Shown one piece after another: positions 22,193-30,411 of a stretch of 36,274 nucleotides of DNA. Source of the stretch: an uncultured Paraglaciecola sp. (GTDB lineage Bacteria; Pseudomonadota; Gammaproteobacteria; Enterobacterales; Alteromonadaceae); the NCBI RefSeq assembly GCF_937123705.1, contig NZ_CAKZKO010000132.1, positions 1 through 36,274 on the forward strand. Reading direction: 5' to 3'. A model generated the notes under the pieces. It did no database searches. It was not told the origin of the DNA and worked only from the letters and a program-made list of their open reading frames with translations. Position numbers and translations under genes: made by a program. Each line of letters starts with the position of its first letter. Positions within the stretch are counted from its first letter, which is position 1.

Positions 22193-23610
22193 TGATACAC
22201 TTCCATTTCTGCATCCGTAACAATAAATCTGTCTTTTCCCCAGAATTGAAACTGGAAAGAAACATCATTTGCAGACCCTAATTTTCTGTACAGGAGCTTA
22301 TTAGCTCTTTTCCCCATTGGGTTTAGTGTTTTAGACCACTTCGTGCCAAAAGATTGGGCCCCGTCTTTTGATAAAGATAGGTGGACATCTAACTGCTCGT
22401 CGCTGTATCCTTGCTCTATCGTTAAATTAACGTTGTTAATGATAAATCTGCTGGCATCTTTCAGTCTCGAAGGTGGCGGTATCCTAATTCTGGGAATAGT
22501 AAGACCCTCATCATCTTTATCAGTTGTTTCTTTGTATGTGTCTAATTCGGAGCTCATTTCATATAGCCCACCATCTCTGTCTGTTATGAAGATATGTGTG
22601 TTATTGAAAAATGATAACCTTCTGGCAATATGCGCATTTAGCTGACTATCAGTTATATTAAAAAACTTGTCTTCATTGAAGTCATAAGCATAAGACACAT
22701 TGTCTGAGGGAAAGTTTATCTGATAGAAAATATGACCATCTTCTTCAAATAAGAATCCAAATGAATCTTCGGGAGCCTTTAAATTATCTAGCTGAAAATC
22801 AATCCCATCTGTTGATATTTTCTTTGGTGTAGAGCCTGTGCTAACAAGAATAGATGGCCCTGACGATTCATTAGAACCAAGCCACACTATTCTGTGGAAA
22901 CCAGAGGCAATCGTTGATGTACTTATACAACCGTACTCTATGCTCAATGAATTTTGCCGCTGAAATGGAAATAAAGCGCTACTAGTTGGAACGTCCAACC
23001 AGACCTCAGTAATGTTCTTTCCGAAGATAAAAAGTTGTCTTTCTAAAGTCTCAGCTGCGACTACCACATCAGGGCTGGACTCTAACTCCCCAATATGCTG
23101 AGAATCAAAAGGAAATGATTTAGCATTATTTAAAGCCGACAATCTCCACTGTTGTGTATCAACTTGAGGAGCTACAATATATCCGTCAATAAATGTGATA
23201 TATCCTGAAATAAAACCGACATTTATCTTTTGAAATGTTTCATCTGAGTAATTAAAAACGTAAATGTTATCACTGTTTTCGCTAATAACTATTTCGCTGG
23301 CATTATTTTCCGATATGAAAACAGGCCCAGTAGATGTATCTAGCTGGCCGACAAGAGAAACAGCAAAATCGTTTGATATGGTGTAGACACCATTGTCTAT
23401 TATGGCTATTTGATGTTGATATTTTGGGCTCGTGTAAACAGATCGTCCAACAGAGCCACCGGGCCTAATGTCCTTTATTTTTCGATACCCAAAATAAGGA
23501 ACCAACGCAGCATCTGATATCCTCATATTGTACGTAGATTCTCTTGATATCTTTGGATATCTTGAAAATTGACTCCCGCCGACAATTTTGAGTGGTAATT
23601 TGCTTATCAT
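22189..23610 (-). CDS. gp10-like DNA-stabilisation / tail accessory protein
   Basis: A 473-residue protein starting MISKLPLKIVGGSQFSRYPK, then 'ESTYNMRI' and a repeated beta-propeller-like sequence (YNYSD..., FNEDKFFNITDSQ...). This is the pattern of P22 gp10, which caps the head-tail connector, holds packaged DNA in and joins the needle. Length is close to that of P22 gp10 (472 residues). The order, directly downstream of a gp4-like protein and upstream of ejection proteins, agrees. The start overlaps the upstream stop. Confidence 0.75.
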   Translation of the reverse strand: MISKLPLKIVGGSQFSRYPKISRESTYNMRISDAALVPYFGYRKIKDIRPGGSVGRSVYTSPKYQHQIAIIDNGVYTISNDFAVSLVGQLDTSTGPVFISENNASEIVISENSDNIYVFNYSDETFQKINVGFISGYITFIDGYIVAPQVDTQQWRLSALNNAKSFPFDSQHIGELESSPDVVVAAETLERQLFIFGKNITEVWLDVPTSSALFPFQRQNSLSIEYGCISTSTIASGFHRIVWLGSNESSGPSILVSTGSTPKKISTDGIDFQLDNLKAPEDSFGFLFEEDGHIFYQINFPSDNVSYAYDFNEDKFFNITDSQLNAHIARRLSFFNNTHIFITDRDGGLYEMSSELDTYKETTDKDDEGLTIPRIRIPPPSRLKDASRFIINNVNLTIEQGYSDEQLDVHLSLSKDGAQSFGTKWSKTLNPMGKRANKLLYRKLGSANDVSFQFQFWGKDRFIVTDAEMEVYQ

Positions 23611-24308
23611 TACGGTCTCAACCCACTATTAAAGTTTATTTCAGCATAATTAAGGATGTTTTCTCGTGAGTTCAGAGATGATACCTTTTCAATTGTCATG
23701 TCTGGTGGGTCTACCTTAAATAAATTCTTTTCTTTTTTATTTAAAGCTTGTTTTTTGTAAATTGGAAATTCTACGTTGTAAAAATCGCAAATGCTTTCAG
23801 CAAGAGCATATCTTAGGTAAGAGATATAAAACCCCTCAAGAGAAGAATCTAAATCATCGCAAGCTGAAACATTAGAAAGAAAAAACTTACCAGTTATCTC
23901 AAACTCATAATCTCTATCTGGATAGAAATATATATATATGTTAGAGCCGCCTAACGCTCTCTCAAATGTGTATACCTTGGGAAAGCTTGATATGTTAGTC
24001 GCGCGAGTATTTCCAAAATATTCAATTCTTCCAAGTTCACGCATCTCGTACCTTATTGTTCCATCTTTAAAGGCAAGGCATGACATTTCCATTAAGGAAG
24101 GTATAAAGTATTTTTCTTGGTTAACAACAGCATCAAAATTTACGTGTGAAAAATATGGGATCATGTTCCCAGAAGCCGCTTTATCATCAAGTAATTCATT
24201 CAGCAAATCTATCCCGTCCGAAATTTGTGAGCCGGAAACCGTTTCCAGCTCTCGACTCACAATATTCGATAGGTAGAATGCTTTAACTACAAGCTCGCTA
24301 GCTTTCAT
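23610..24308 (-). CDS. gp4-like tail accessory factor (head-tail adaptor)
   Basis: A 232-residue protein. MKASELVVKAFYLSNIVSRE, then 'SQISDGIDLLNELLDDKA' and 'VNQEKYFIPSLMEM' follow the pattern of P22 gp4-type adaptors, which bind under the portal and form the head-tail joint: an N-terminal helical 'G...ELLxLLN' region followed by a beta domain. P22 gp4 is 166 residues, so this one is longer. It lies between the coat and gp10-like genes, as expected for this role. Confidence 0.75.
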   Translation of the reverse strand: MKASELVVKAFYLSNIVSRELETVSGSQISDGIDLLNELLDDKAASGNMIPYFSHVNFDAVVNQEKYFIPSLMEMSCLAFKDGTIRYEMRELGRIEYFGNTRATNISSFPKVYTFERALGGSNIYIYFYPDRDYEFEITGKFFLSNVSACDDLDSSLEGFYISYLRYALAESICDFYNVEFPIYKKQALNKKEKNLFKVDPPDMTIEKVSSLNSRENILNYAEINFNSGLRP

Positions 24309-24324
24309 TCTACTGCCTTAAAGT

Positions 24325-25572
24325 TTATGGATTAGATGTTGGAAAAGCTAATCTCATACCGTAACGGTCTGCAAGACGTGAACCCCATGCAACCTGCTGA
24401 ACGAATCCTTTAACGGCAGTCTGCGGGAAATAACCATTGTAAGTGCGCAATGATATGCCAGATGAAGGGTCAGTCATGGTTGAATTTTCGTAAGGCGATG
24501 TGTCAACCAATTTAGGCATTGCTAACATAAACGCGCTTTTAGCGAAAAGAAGTCCGCACACATGGCTTTTCTTTGCTGTCATTTGCATTCCAGCCGTAAC
24601 AGCGTTGTTAATGTTGCTATCTCTATCGCCAGATGTTGAAATTAAGGCAGGAAAGATATCAATGATAACTTCTCCAGTTTCATCAGAAGCAACATCAGAT
24701 TGTGCCCTAACCTGAACAACGGAGTTAGTTTCTTCGCTGCCAAAATAGGTTAGATAGCGCATATCTGGTTGTCCAGAAATGCCATCAGAGAATGTTAAAA
24801 TGTCATATTTCTTGATTGCGTTAGCATCTGAATTAGCGGCACCACTTAATGTTAGCTGTGTACCAGCGGCATTGATGCTGACAACGGTAAGCACTGTGGC
24901 TTGGTCACCAACAGTACCGGCAACATGACGAGGTAACAAGTTTGACTTGTACCATTTAACGCCCGCAAATTCACCAAGTTCCCAGCTATTTGCAATTTCA
25001 TCATTACGACTAGGTGCAAATTGAGTTAAACCATTACCGATGATTTTAGGGCAAGCTGTCATCGGAATAATACCGCACATTTCATCCGTAATAGGATTAC
25101 CCGCGTCTCGATAGTTCTCAATGGCTTGGTCAAGAGATTGATAGCTTTGGATAGAGTCTGTTCCGTCTCCGTAAGTAAGGTAGGTATGCTCTTTACAGTT
25201 AAGGGCAACATCTTTACCTACTTTAGTACCTAGCGTAACAACGCCAGATTTGGCAAGAGGAGTCATATAGTTATCTACATCGATATTAAATAATTTCTCA
25301 AGCTCTGGTGTACCTAGAGGAATACTACCTTCTTTTTCAACAGAGATAGGTACTGATTTTTGCGTGTAACTTCCGAATGTTCCAAAAGCCAAGCTTGGTA
25401 CATAATCAACCGTAGGTGGCTCATCGAAAAGTGCCGTTGTTCCACGCTGACCGGGGATGCCTTCTATATGTTTATATTTTTTATTAGTTAATTTGATAAA
25501 AGGGTTAGTGTTAGAAAGAAGCGCTAAAGACGCTTGCGTATAAGACTCTACATTGACGACTACATTAGTCAT
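24325..25572 (-). CDS. P22-type major coat protein
   Basis: A 415-residue protein with the P22 coat (gp5) pattern: N-terminal helix (YTQASLALLSNTNPFIKL), P-domain and inserted-domain regions (VLTVVSINAAGTQLTLSG is the Ig-like insertion segment), then KSHVCGLLFAKSAFMLAMPK and the C-terminal WGSRLADRYGMRLAFP, close to the conserved P22-coat ending. Length is near P22 gp5 (430). It forms the HK97-fold shell with the scaffold encoded upstream. GAGGTTATT precedes the ATG. Confidence 0.9.
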   Translation of the reverse strand: MTNVVVNVESYTQASLALLSNTNPFIKLTNKKYKHIEGIPGQRGTTALFDEPPTVDYVPSLAFGTFGSYTQKSVPISVEKEGSIPLGTPELEKLFNIDVDNYMTPLAKSGVVTLGTKVGKDVALNCKEHTYLTYGDGTDSIQSYQSLDQAIENYRDAGNPITDEMCGIIPMTACPKIIGNGLTQFAPSRNDEIANSWELGEFAGVKWYKSNLLPRHVAGTVGDQATVLTVVSINAAGTQLTLSGAANSDANAIKKYDILTFSDGISGQPDMRYLTYFGSEETNSVVQVRAQSDVASDETGEVIIDIFPALISTSGDRDSNINNAVTAGMQMTAKKSHVCGLLFAKSAFMLAMPKLVDTSPYENSTMTDPSSGISLRTYNGYFPQTAVKGFVQQVAWGSRLADRYGMRLAFPTSNP

Positions 25573-25613
25573 AATAACCTCACAAAGTAATTATTTGCTC
25601 GGATATGGGAAAA

Positions 25614-26396
25614 TCAGGTTGTAAGAAGTGCCTTCCAGTCTTCTATTCCAATCTCAGTTTTACCAAATCCATCACGAGAATTTGTATTAATTTGACTGAT
25701 TGGACTTGGAGCCTTTGGCGATTTCTTAGCGTTATCGTTCAAGGCAATACTGTCAGATATCTTTTTGAATTCCTTCAAGATAGGGGTAAAGTTTGGATTA
25801 CCCTTTTTATCTTGAAGCATCGCAATAACATCTAAACCACCTATCTTGTGTGGGTTATCAGCAAGATAATTTAACACTTGTCCGCCTCTTTCGCCGAACT
25901 GACTAATGGCAAGCTTTATTCCGCGAAACTGATCAAAGTTATTAACAGACTTCATTTTTTCATCAAATCCGTCTATCTCTTCTTTGGCGTTCGCTATATT
26001 CTTGTTAAAAGTCTTATCAAGACCGTCTACAAATGTTTCGTATTGTTGCTGCTTAAATGCTTCTTGCTGATTCTTTTGCATATCTGAAAGCTTTTGATTA
26101 AGAAGTGCATCAACCCTCTGATCGATACTTTCCGCTTGATCATTTGCTCGAATCGGTTGCTGAGTCTGAGGCTCGTTAACCCTTTGGTTCGCTGCCTGCA
26201 TACCCTTCTCGTAAGCCCTTTTTCTTTCAGTCAAAAGTATGCTTGTTAGCTTTTCTTGGCTAACAGATCCATCTTGTGGTTTTGCCGGTGCCATATCTGG
26301 CGCTTGCTGTTCCACCGGAGAGCCTGCATTTTGGCTAAAAGAATCAACTTGCTGAGAATCAACCGAATTATCAGCATTCAAATTTTCATCAGTCAT
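25614..26396 (-). CDS. Scaffold protein (P22 gp8-like role)
   Basis: A 260-residue, highly charged, Gln-rich helical protein: MTDENLNADNSVDSQQVDSF at the start, a coiled-coil-like middle (DALLNQKLSDMQKNQQEAFK) and a basic-polar C-terminus. It precedes the coat gene, matching the scaffold-coat order of P22-like phages, in which the scaffold guides procapsid assembly and then leaves. GGTGAAATATG is the ribosome site. Confidence rests on composition and gene order. Confidence 0.7.
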   Translation of the reverse strand: MTDENLNADNSVDSQQVDSFSQNAGSPVEQQAPDMAPAKPQDGSVSQEKLTSILLTERKRAYEKGMQAANQRVNEPQTQQPIRANDQAESIDQRVDALLNQKLSDMQKNQQEAFKQQQYETFVDGLDKTFNKNIANAKEEIDGFDEKMKSVNNFDQFRGIKLAISQFGERGGQVLNYLADNPHKIGGLDVIAMLQDKKGNPNFTPILKEFKKISDSIALNDNAKKSPKAPSPISQINTNSRDGFGKTEIGIEDWKALLTT

Positions 26397-26433
26397 ATTT
26401 CACCTTTGCAAGTTATATCTACTTACGGAGTAT

Positions 26434-26519
26434 CCGAATTACCGGTCTTGTTATCGTTCAAGTAACGCCAGATTATCTGCTCTGGTCAGTATGACGGTTT
26501 AACGTCTCGGCTCACGCCG
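26434..26519 (-). promoter_or_regulatory. Structured leader of the scaffold mRNA (four stem-loops)
   Basis: In the leftward transcript, CGGC-GTGA-GCCG (26508-26519, a GNRA-type tetraloop), GACG-TTAAAC-CGTC (26493-26506), CCAGA-GCAGATAA-TCTGG (26468-26485) and CCG-GTAATT-CGG (about 26434-26445) can form four stems in series before the scaffold ATG at 26396. No leftward promoter is clear, so the leader may come from read-through. The rest of the 26397-26671 intergenic region contains only the rightward promoter listed. Confidence 0.4.
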
Positions 26520-26609
26520 TGCGGCTAAATTCTTAGCAAATTAAACATAGCAAAAGAGAAGGTTAATTTAAACAAAGTATTTGATATTTTAAGAAAAAAA
26601 ACGCATAAT

Positions 26610-26647
26610 GTGCTTAGAGTTGAGCACAATATATGGATATATAAAAT
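26610..26647 (+). promoter_or_regulatory. Rightward promoter with inverted-repeat operator (regulator island)
   Basis: -35 TTGAGC (26620-26625), 16-bp spacer, -10 TAAAAT (26642-26647), with an AT-rich TATATA run overlapping the end of the spacer. GTGCTTAGAGTTGAGCAC (26610-26627) is an inverted repeat (GTGCT/AGCAC around 8 bp) covering the -35 box and may be the site of the Arc-like protein it precedes. Confidence 0.5.
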
Positions 26648-26689
26648 TTGTAGCACCGGGGTAATACAAACATGAAGAGGGAAAGTTTT

Positions 26690-27160
26690 ATGGGAAAGAG
26701 TAACAGCTTAATTAATCAATCTGTCAGAATGACGCAATCCCTACATAAGTTAAATTCAGATAGAGCACAAAGAACAAATATGAGCGTATCGGCAGTTATT
26801 AGAATGGCATGTGAGCAATTCAATGAAACAGAAGCGCATGTAGATAACTGCAAAAGACTAATTGAACAATCAAAATTATCGGATATTCAATTAATTAAAT
26901 TTGCAGGGATGAAAAACATAGCTCTGAGCCTTTACCTTCATAAAAATGCTTTTCCTGACCTAAAGAACGCAGATAAAAATATGGAATATTCTGTAATGGA
27001 GTTTATGAGAGAATCCATTGAGAACGGAACTCTTTTATCAAAAGGTGAGACTAAAGCATTCGGTGGATCATCGGATATTATTTTATTCCGGGTAAATAAA
27101 ATGAATGTTTATTGTCAGGTGGGGCCCGGTCAGATAACTATCTTATCGGTTGTTAATTAA
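26690..27160 (+). CDS. Ribbon-helix-helix (Arc/CopG-like) regulator
   Basis: A 156-residue protein read from the ATG at 26690, which has GAGGG at 8 bases; an alternative ATG 18 bases upstream (26672) also has a weak site. Residues about 8-45 fit a ribbon-helix-helix fold: NQSVRMTQSLHKLNSDRA (beta strand and helix 1) and TNMSVSAVIRMACEQFNE (helix 2 with 'S-V-S-A-V-I-R'). These proteins bind DNA as dimers through the strand. The C-terminal ~110 residues are unrecognised and mixed alpha/beta. It points against the surrounding late genes and likely controls its own promoter. Confidence 0.65.
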   Translation: MGKSNSLINQSVRMTQSLHKLNSDRAQRTNMSVSAVIRMACEQFNETEAHVDNCKRLIEQSKLSDIQLIKFAGMKNIALSLYLHKNAFPDLKNADKNMEYSVMEFMRESIENGTLLSKGETKAFGGSSDIILFRVNKMNVYCQVGPGQITILSVVN

Positions 27161-27396
27161 TGAATGAATGTGGATCTTGCGGAACAAAAATACATGGTGA
27201 CAAAGACAATTTCTGCTTTATTTGTGAAAAGAATATATGCTATAAATGTACAGGTCTGACTAAAAGGGTTGAGTCATCTCTTCCCGGATGCTGTATGTTA
27301 TTTGACTTTTGCTGTAACTGTCTTGGGAAGCCAAGAGAAGAAGATGAAAATGGTAGACTGATAAAGGTCGAGTTTCGTTATCCTAATGAAGGTTAA
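27160..27396 (+). CDS. Small zinc-finger protein of the regulator island
   Basis: A 78-residue protein: CGSCG, CFICEKNICYKC, GCCML and CCNC give the CxxC...CxxC-x4-CxxC...CxxC layout of small cross-brace zinc modules, similar to genes at 8609, 8865 and 32023. TAATG overlap with the previous stop implies coupled translation. It may act with the RHH regulator; unknown target. Confidence 0.6.
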   Translation: MNECGSCGTKIHGDKDNFCFICEKNICYKCTGLTKRVESSLPGCCMLFDFCCNCLGKPREEDENGRLIKVEFRYPNEG

Positions 27397-27397
27397 A

Positions 27398-27811
27398 ATG
27401 AAGTTTACACCAACGCACGCTTTTATGGGTTTTAATACATCCCACAAAGAGGAAATAGCTTTTTTAGAAAAGCAAATCGATAATTTAAAAATACTAACTG
27501 ATAATTTTTTTAATTATTTCCTTTCCCAAAAAGATATTTTAAATAAATATCCTTATGGGGATTTCATGATGGATGTGAAATTAGAAAATATAGGCCCATT
27601 TAACGCGATGACCTTTACCTTTAAAAAAGACATAAATTCTAGGGTAACGATAACAAGTGGAGGTTTTATGGTAGACTCTTTCTTTTCAGGCAAGAAAGAA
27701 ATAATTTCTCATACATTTATTAATGATTTTGAATTTGAAGAAGACGACTTTAATCAGCTTTGCGATAAAGTAAATGAAGCCATAATAGAATCTCTATTGC
27801 CATTCAATTGA
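27398..27811 (+). CDS. Unknown protein, last gene of the regulator island
   Basis: A 137-residue protein read from the ATG at 27398, which directly follows the previous stop and has GAAGG at 6 bases; the upstream in-frame ATG (27386) would lie in the previous gene. Residues about 18-44 form a helix (EEIAFLEKQIDNLKILTDNF) followed by beta strands and a helical, acidic end. No family is recognised. Its position, in a rightward island within late genes, is common for anti-defence or immunity proteins, but this is inferred only. Confidence 0.55.
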   Translation: MKFTPTHAFMGFNTSHKEEIAFLEKQIDNLKILTDNFFNYFLSQKDILNKYPYGDFMMDVKLENIGPFNAMTFTFKKDINSRVTITSGGFMVDSFFSGKKEIISHTFINDFEFEEDDFNQLCDKVNEAIIESLLPFN

Positions 27812-27831
27812 ATTCTTAGGTTTAATTAAAC
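27802..27831. repeat. Two adjacent perfect 12-bp palindromes between converging genes
   Basis: ATTCAATTGAAT (27802-27813) and GTTTAATTAAAC (27820-27831) lie in the gap between the converging island and lipoprotein genes. They are AT-rich and could serve as weak bidirectional termination or protein-binding sites. Confidence 0.35.
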
Positions 27832-27835
27832 ACGC

Positions 27836-28015
27836 CTAACTTTCTTTGTCTTCACCATTGTCTGTCAATCCAACAGAAAACCTAGCATTTATCTGAGCTC
27901 TTTTTATTTGAAATGCATTATCAGGGCTCATAGGGTGAATAGTCAGCGGAGATGTGCACGCTGAAATAGCTGTCACTAATGAAACTAAAAATGCAGACAT
28001 AATTATTTTTTTCAC
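27836..28015 (-). CDS. Small lipoprotein
   Basis: A 59-residue protein below the usual length cutoff, read from a GTG at 28015 (AGAGGTAATAAAA upstream); an ATG six codons in is an alternative. Residues 1-20 form a lipoprotein signal: basic (KK), hydrophobic (IIMSAFLVSLVTA), lipobox ISAC with Cys20. The mature part is about 39 residues. Small phage lipoproteins can be outer-membrane spanins or exclusion proteins; it lacks the proline-rich region of typical Rz1. Located in the late unit downstream of the portal. Confidence 0.65.
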   Translation of the reverse strand: MKKIIMSAFLVSLVTAISACTSPLTIHPMSPDNAFQIKRAQINARFSVGLTDNGEDKES

Positions 28016-28044
28016 TTTTATTACCTCTTACGTTCACGAAAACA

Positions 28045-28263
28045 TTATTTGTTTTTACCTTTGGAAGACATTGAAGCCATCTTTTTAGCGCCGTATTTCT
28101 TTCTACCCGCAGCAGCCATTATAGCATCAGCCTGTTTTTTACTTTTACCTTTAGCTTGCAATACCTTAGAGCCTGTGGAAAATCTCTTGCCATCTCCAAG
28201 CTTTGATTTTTTAACGGCTCTTTTATACGCTGATTCTGCTTTCTTAACTTTCGATTCTACCAT
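28045..28263 (-). CDS. Small lysine-rich virion-type protein
   Basis: A 72-residue, strongly basic protein (KKAESAYKRAVKKSKLGD, then AKGKSKKQADAIMAAAGRKK and ending SSKGKNK). Between portal and scaffold, small basic proteins of this type are common in podoviruses and may bind DNA or the head interior. No specific family is claimed. GAGGTTAAAC precedes the ATG. Confidence 0.6.
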   Translation of the reverse strand: MVESKVKKAESAYKRAVKKSKLGDGKRFSTGSKVLQAKGKSKKQADAIMAAAGRKKYGAKKMASMSSKGKNK

Positions 28264-28273
28264 GTTTAACCTC

Positions 28274-30388
28274 CTATTGAGAATTTAGACTCATAACATC
28301 AATGGTATGATTATGCTGTTGCTCGTTCCGATTCAAAAGGTGCTCTTCGTGCGCCAATGCTTGATTAGCCACTTTTACAGCAGCATCTATATTAGCTGTC
28401 TTAATCTCAGCCTGTACCTTCTCATTTTGGACGGAAGCATTCATAAGCTCTTTTTCCAGACCTATCATAGCTAACTTCTCGTCAAGTGCCATCTGATTTT
28501 TCTGCTCTTGTAGCTCTTCCTGCTTTACTTTATATTCCATTTGTATTTTTTGCTGCTTAAGCTGCAACTCTTGCTGTTTAATCATAAGTTGCTGCTGAGC
28601 TGGATTAGGCTGATTCTGCTGGCTTTGTTCCTCTTGTATTTGTTTATCTGCCATTTCTTTTAGCTTATCTGCCCCTCTGATATCCAAGTTGTCTACAATA
28701 ATGGGCAATCCCCTCCGGTTCATGAGCTCACCGAATGAAGGGACAGCGCCCATAAGTTGGGTCATTGTTTTTAGAGCCCTATCTTTCTGTAAAGTAAAGC
28801 TGTATGAAGATTTAATTGTGACACCAAGCTCATTATCTTTGTAATCAAAAAATATGCTTTGAGGATCTTTTGAACCATCTGAAAGCTGCTGATTAATTGG
28901 AACAAAAACCCGTTCACCTTTCTCGTTTATTACAGGAATTGTCATAGGCGTAACGTAGAGTTTAGGGAATATTTTTAACATGAAATCCCCTGCCGCACTC
29001 AGAGCCTCCATGTAATTAGCTTTAAATGGCATAGCCATAACATTATTATCAATCGAAGACTTATCTAGCGCTTCTCCTGATACCTCATTGGCGTTTACTC
29101 TAGGATCGGAATAACCAAGTGTACTTTGTATAACTTGCGGCATTCCAACAAAAGTACCCATTATAGACTGAGGTATATCTTGCTGAACCACCTCCTTGGG
29201 CGCAGGTAAAGGGCTTCCTTCATCTGATTCAGAAGAGTACAAAAGAACGGATGCCTTTTGAGGATTTAGCCAATCCTTTTTATTGACGACACTTCTTTTT
29301 TCTAGCATGTATTTTTGTTGCATTAAATTTTCAGAGAAGTTAGCCAGAGTTTGAGCAGTATAGTTCAGAAGTTTTTGAGCTCCAACGGCGTTGCTAATGT
29401 AAGACTTGAGAGATTGACTAACCTGATTTCCAGAATCAGACTCATATACTTGTGCGCAATCTCCGGCAACAAAGAAATAATTAGAGCTTTCATAGGGGGT
29501 ATCTTCTTTTTTAATAATGCTGTTACCAAAAATTATATATCTTATTACTTTATTGAAATCTTCTTCTCTCGATTCAACTATTTCAGGGGCAGCGTATAAC
29601 TCACTCCAATTTTCTATCATTTCTTCATATTCAGAATTAAGTACGACCTGACCATCTGATAACCTATGAATTTGTTTTCTCTTTTTCTCTAAGCAATAAT
29701 AATCAGCAAGCATGATTATATCTTTATTACCATTCTTGTAAGTCCAAGAAAATTTATTATTTAATGCTTTGCTATACCCCATTCTGTCAGCTTCAGAGGC
29801 ATATTTTGGATATTGTCGTTTAAACTCTTCTTTCTCAATAGGGTATATCTCACCCCAATAATTGCTATCATCCTTTGCTGTCTTCTTAGACATTGGATCA
29901 AAAAAGCACATTGTCGGTTCAACGTTTATGATTGACATTTTTTGTGTAAAAGACATCTTATTGTCATACTCAGCTATAACCTTAAAAGCAGAGTAAGAGC
30001 CTCCACACTGTTGTTTTATAACTGTATTCTTCCCGCTTTTTTCATACTCAAGAAAAACATGCATCATGTGCCCTTCAATCACATCTGTTGTCAGGACGTT
30101 AATTTGACTGCCACTTCCATTTCCCGATACTGAAACCTCCGGCGCTTGCCTTGAGAACTCACCAACGACCTTAGATAGGTAAGATGATGTATAGTTTAGC
30201 TCTATATCTGGCTTATTGATTTTTGAAAGATTTTGACGCTCTTTATCTGTAATAGTGGTCTTATACGCAAAACGCATCAACCTCTTATATTGTTCAATAT
30301 TGTCTTCAAAATAAGCGAAAGATTCTTCTATATTTTCTTTTATAGAATCGAGTTTTTTAGACTCTGATTTAGATTTTTCTTTTGTCAT
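28274..30388 (-). CDS. Portal protein (P22 gp1-like)
   Basis: A 704-residue protein, close to P22 gp1 (725). N-terminal helical region (about 1-60), then 'PDIELNYTSSYLSKVVGEFS', typical of P22-type portals ('R...N...P.I..N.I...V..L'), a beta-rich core with GGSYSAFKV, CFFDPMSKKTAKDDSNYWGE and EALDKSSIDNNV, and a long Gln-rich coiled-coil C-terminus (about 575-704). It forms the dodecameric ring through which DNA is packaged and ejected. It follows the large terminase by 23 bases, the standard order. Confidence 0.88.
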   Translation of the reverse strand: MTKEKSKSESKKLDSIKENIEESFAYFEDNIEQYKRLMRFAYKTTITDKERQNLSKINKPDIELNYTSSYLSKVVGEFSRQAPEVSVSGNGSGSQINVLTTDVIEGHMMHVFLEYEKSGKNTVIKQQCGGSYSAFKVIAEYDNKMSFTQKMSIINVEPTMCFFDPMSKKTAKDDSNYWGEIYPIEKEEFKRQYPKYASEADRMGYSKALNNKFSWTYKNGNKDIIMLADYYCLEKKRKQIHRLSDGQVVLNSEYEEMIENWSELYAAPEIVESREEDFNKVIRYIIFGNSIIKKEDTPYESSNYFFVAGDCAQVYESDSGNQVSQSLKSYISNAVGAQKLLNYTAQTLANFSENLMQQKYMLEKRSVVNKKDWLNPQKASVLLYSSESDEGSPLPAPKEVVQQDIPQSIMGTFVGMPQVIQSTLGYSDPRVNANEVSGEALDKSSIDNNVMAMPFKANYMEALSAAGDFMLKIFPKLYVTPMTIPVINEKGERVFVPINQQLSDGSKDPQSIFFDYKDNELGVTIKSSYSFTLQKDRALKTMTQLMGAVPSFGELMNRRGLPIIVDNLDIRGADKLKEMADKQIQEEQSQQNQPNPAQQQLMIKQQELQLKQQKIQMEYKVKQEELQEQKNQMALDEKLAMIGLEKELMNASVQNEKVQAEIKTANIDAAVKVANQALAHEEHLLNRNEQQHNHTIDVMSLNSQ

Positions 30389-30411
30389 GGATATCTCCTA
30401 ATTTGAAATAA

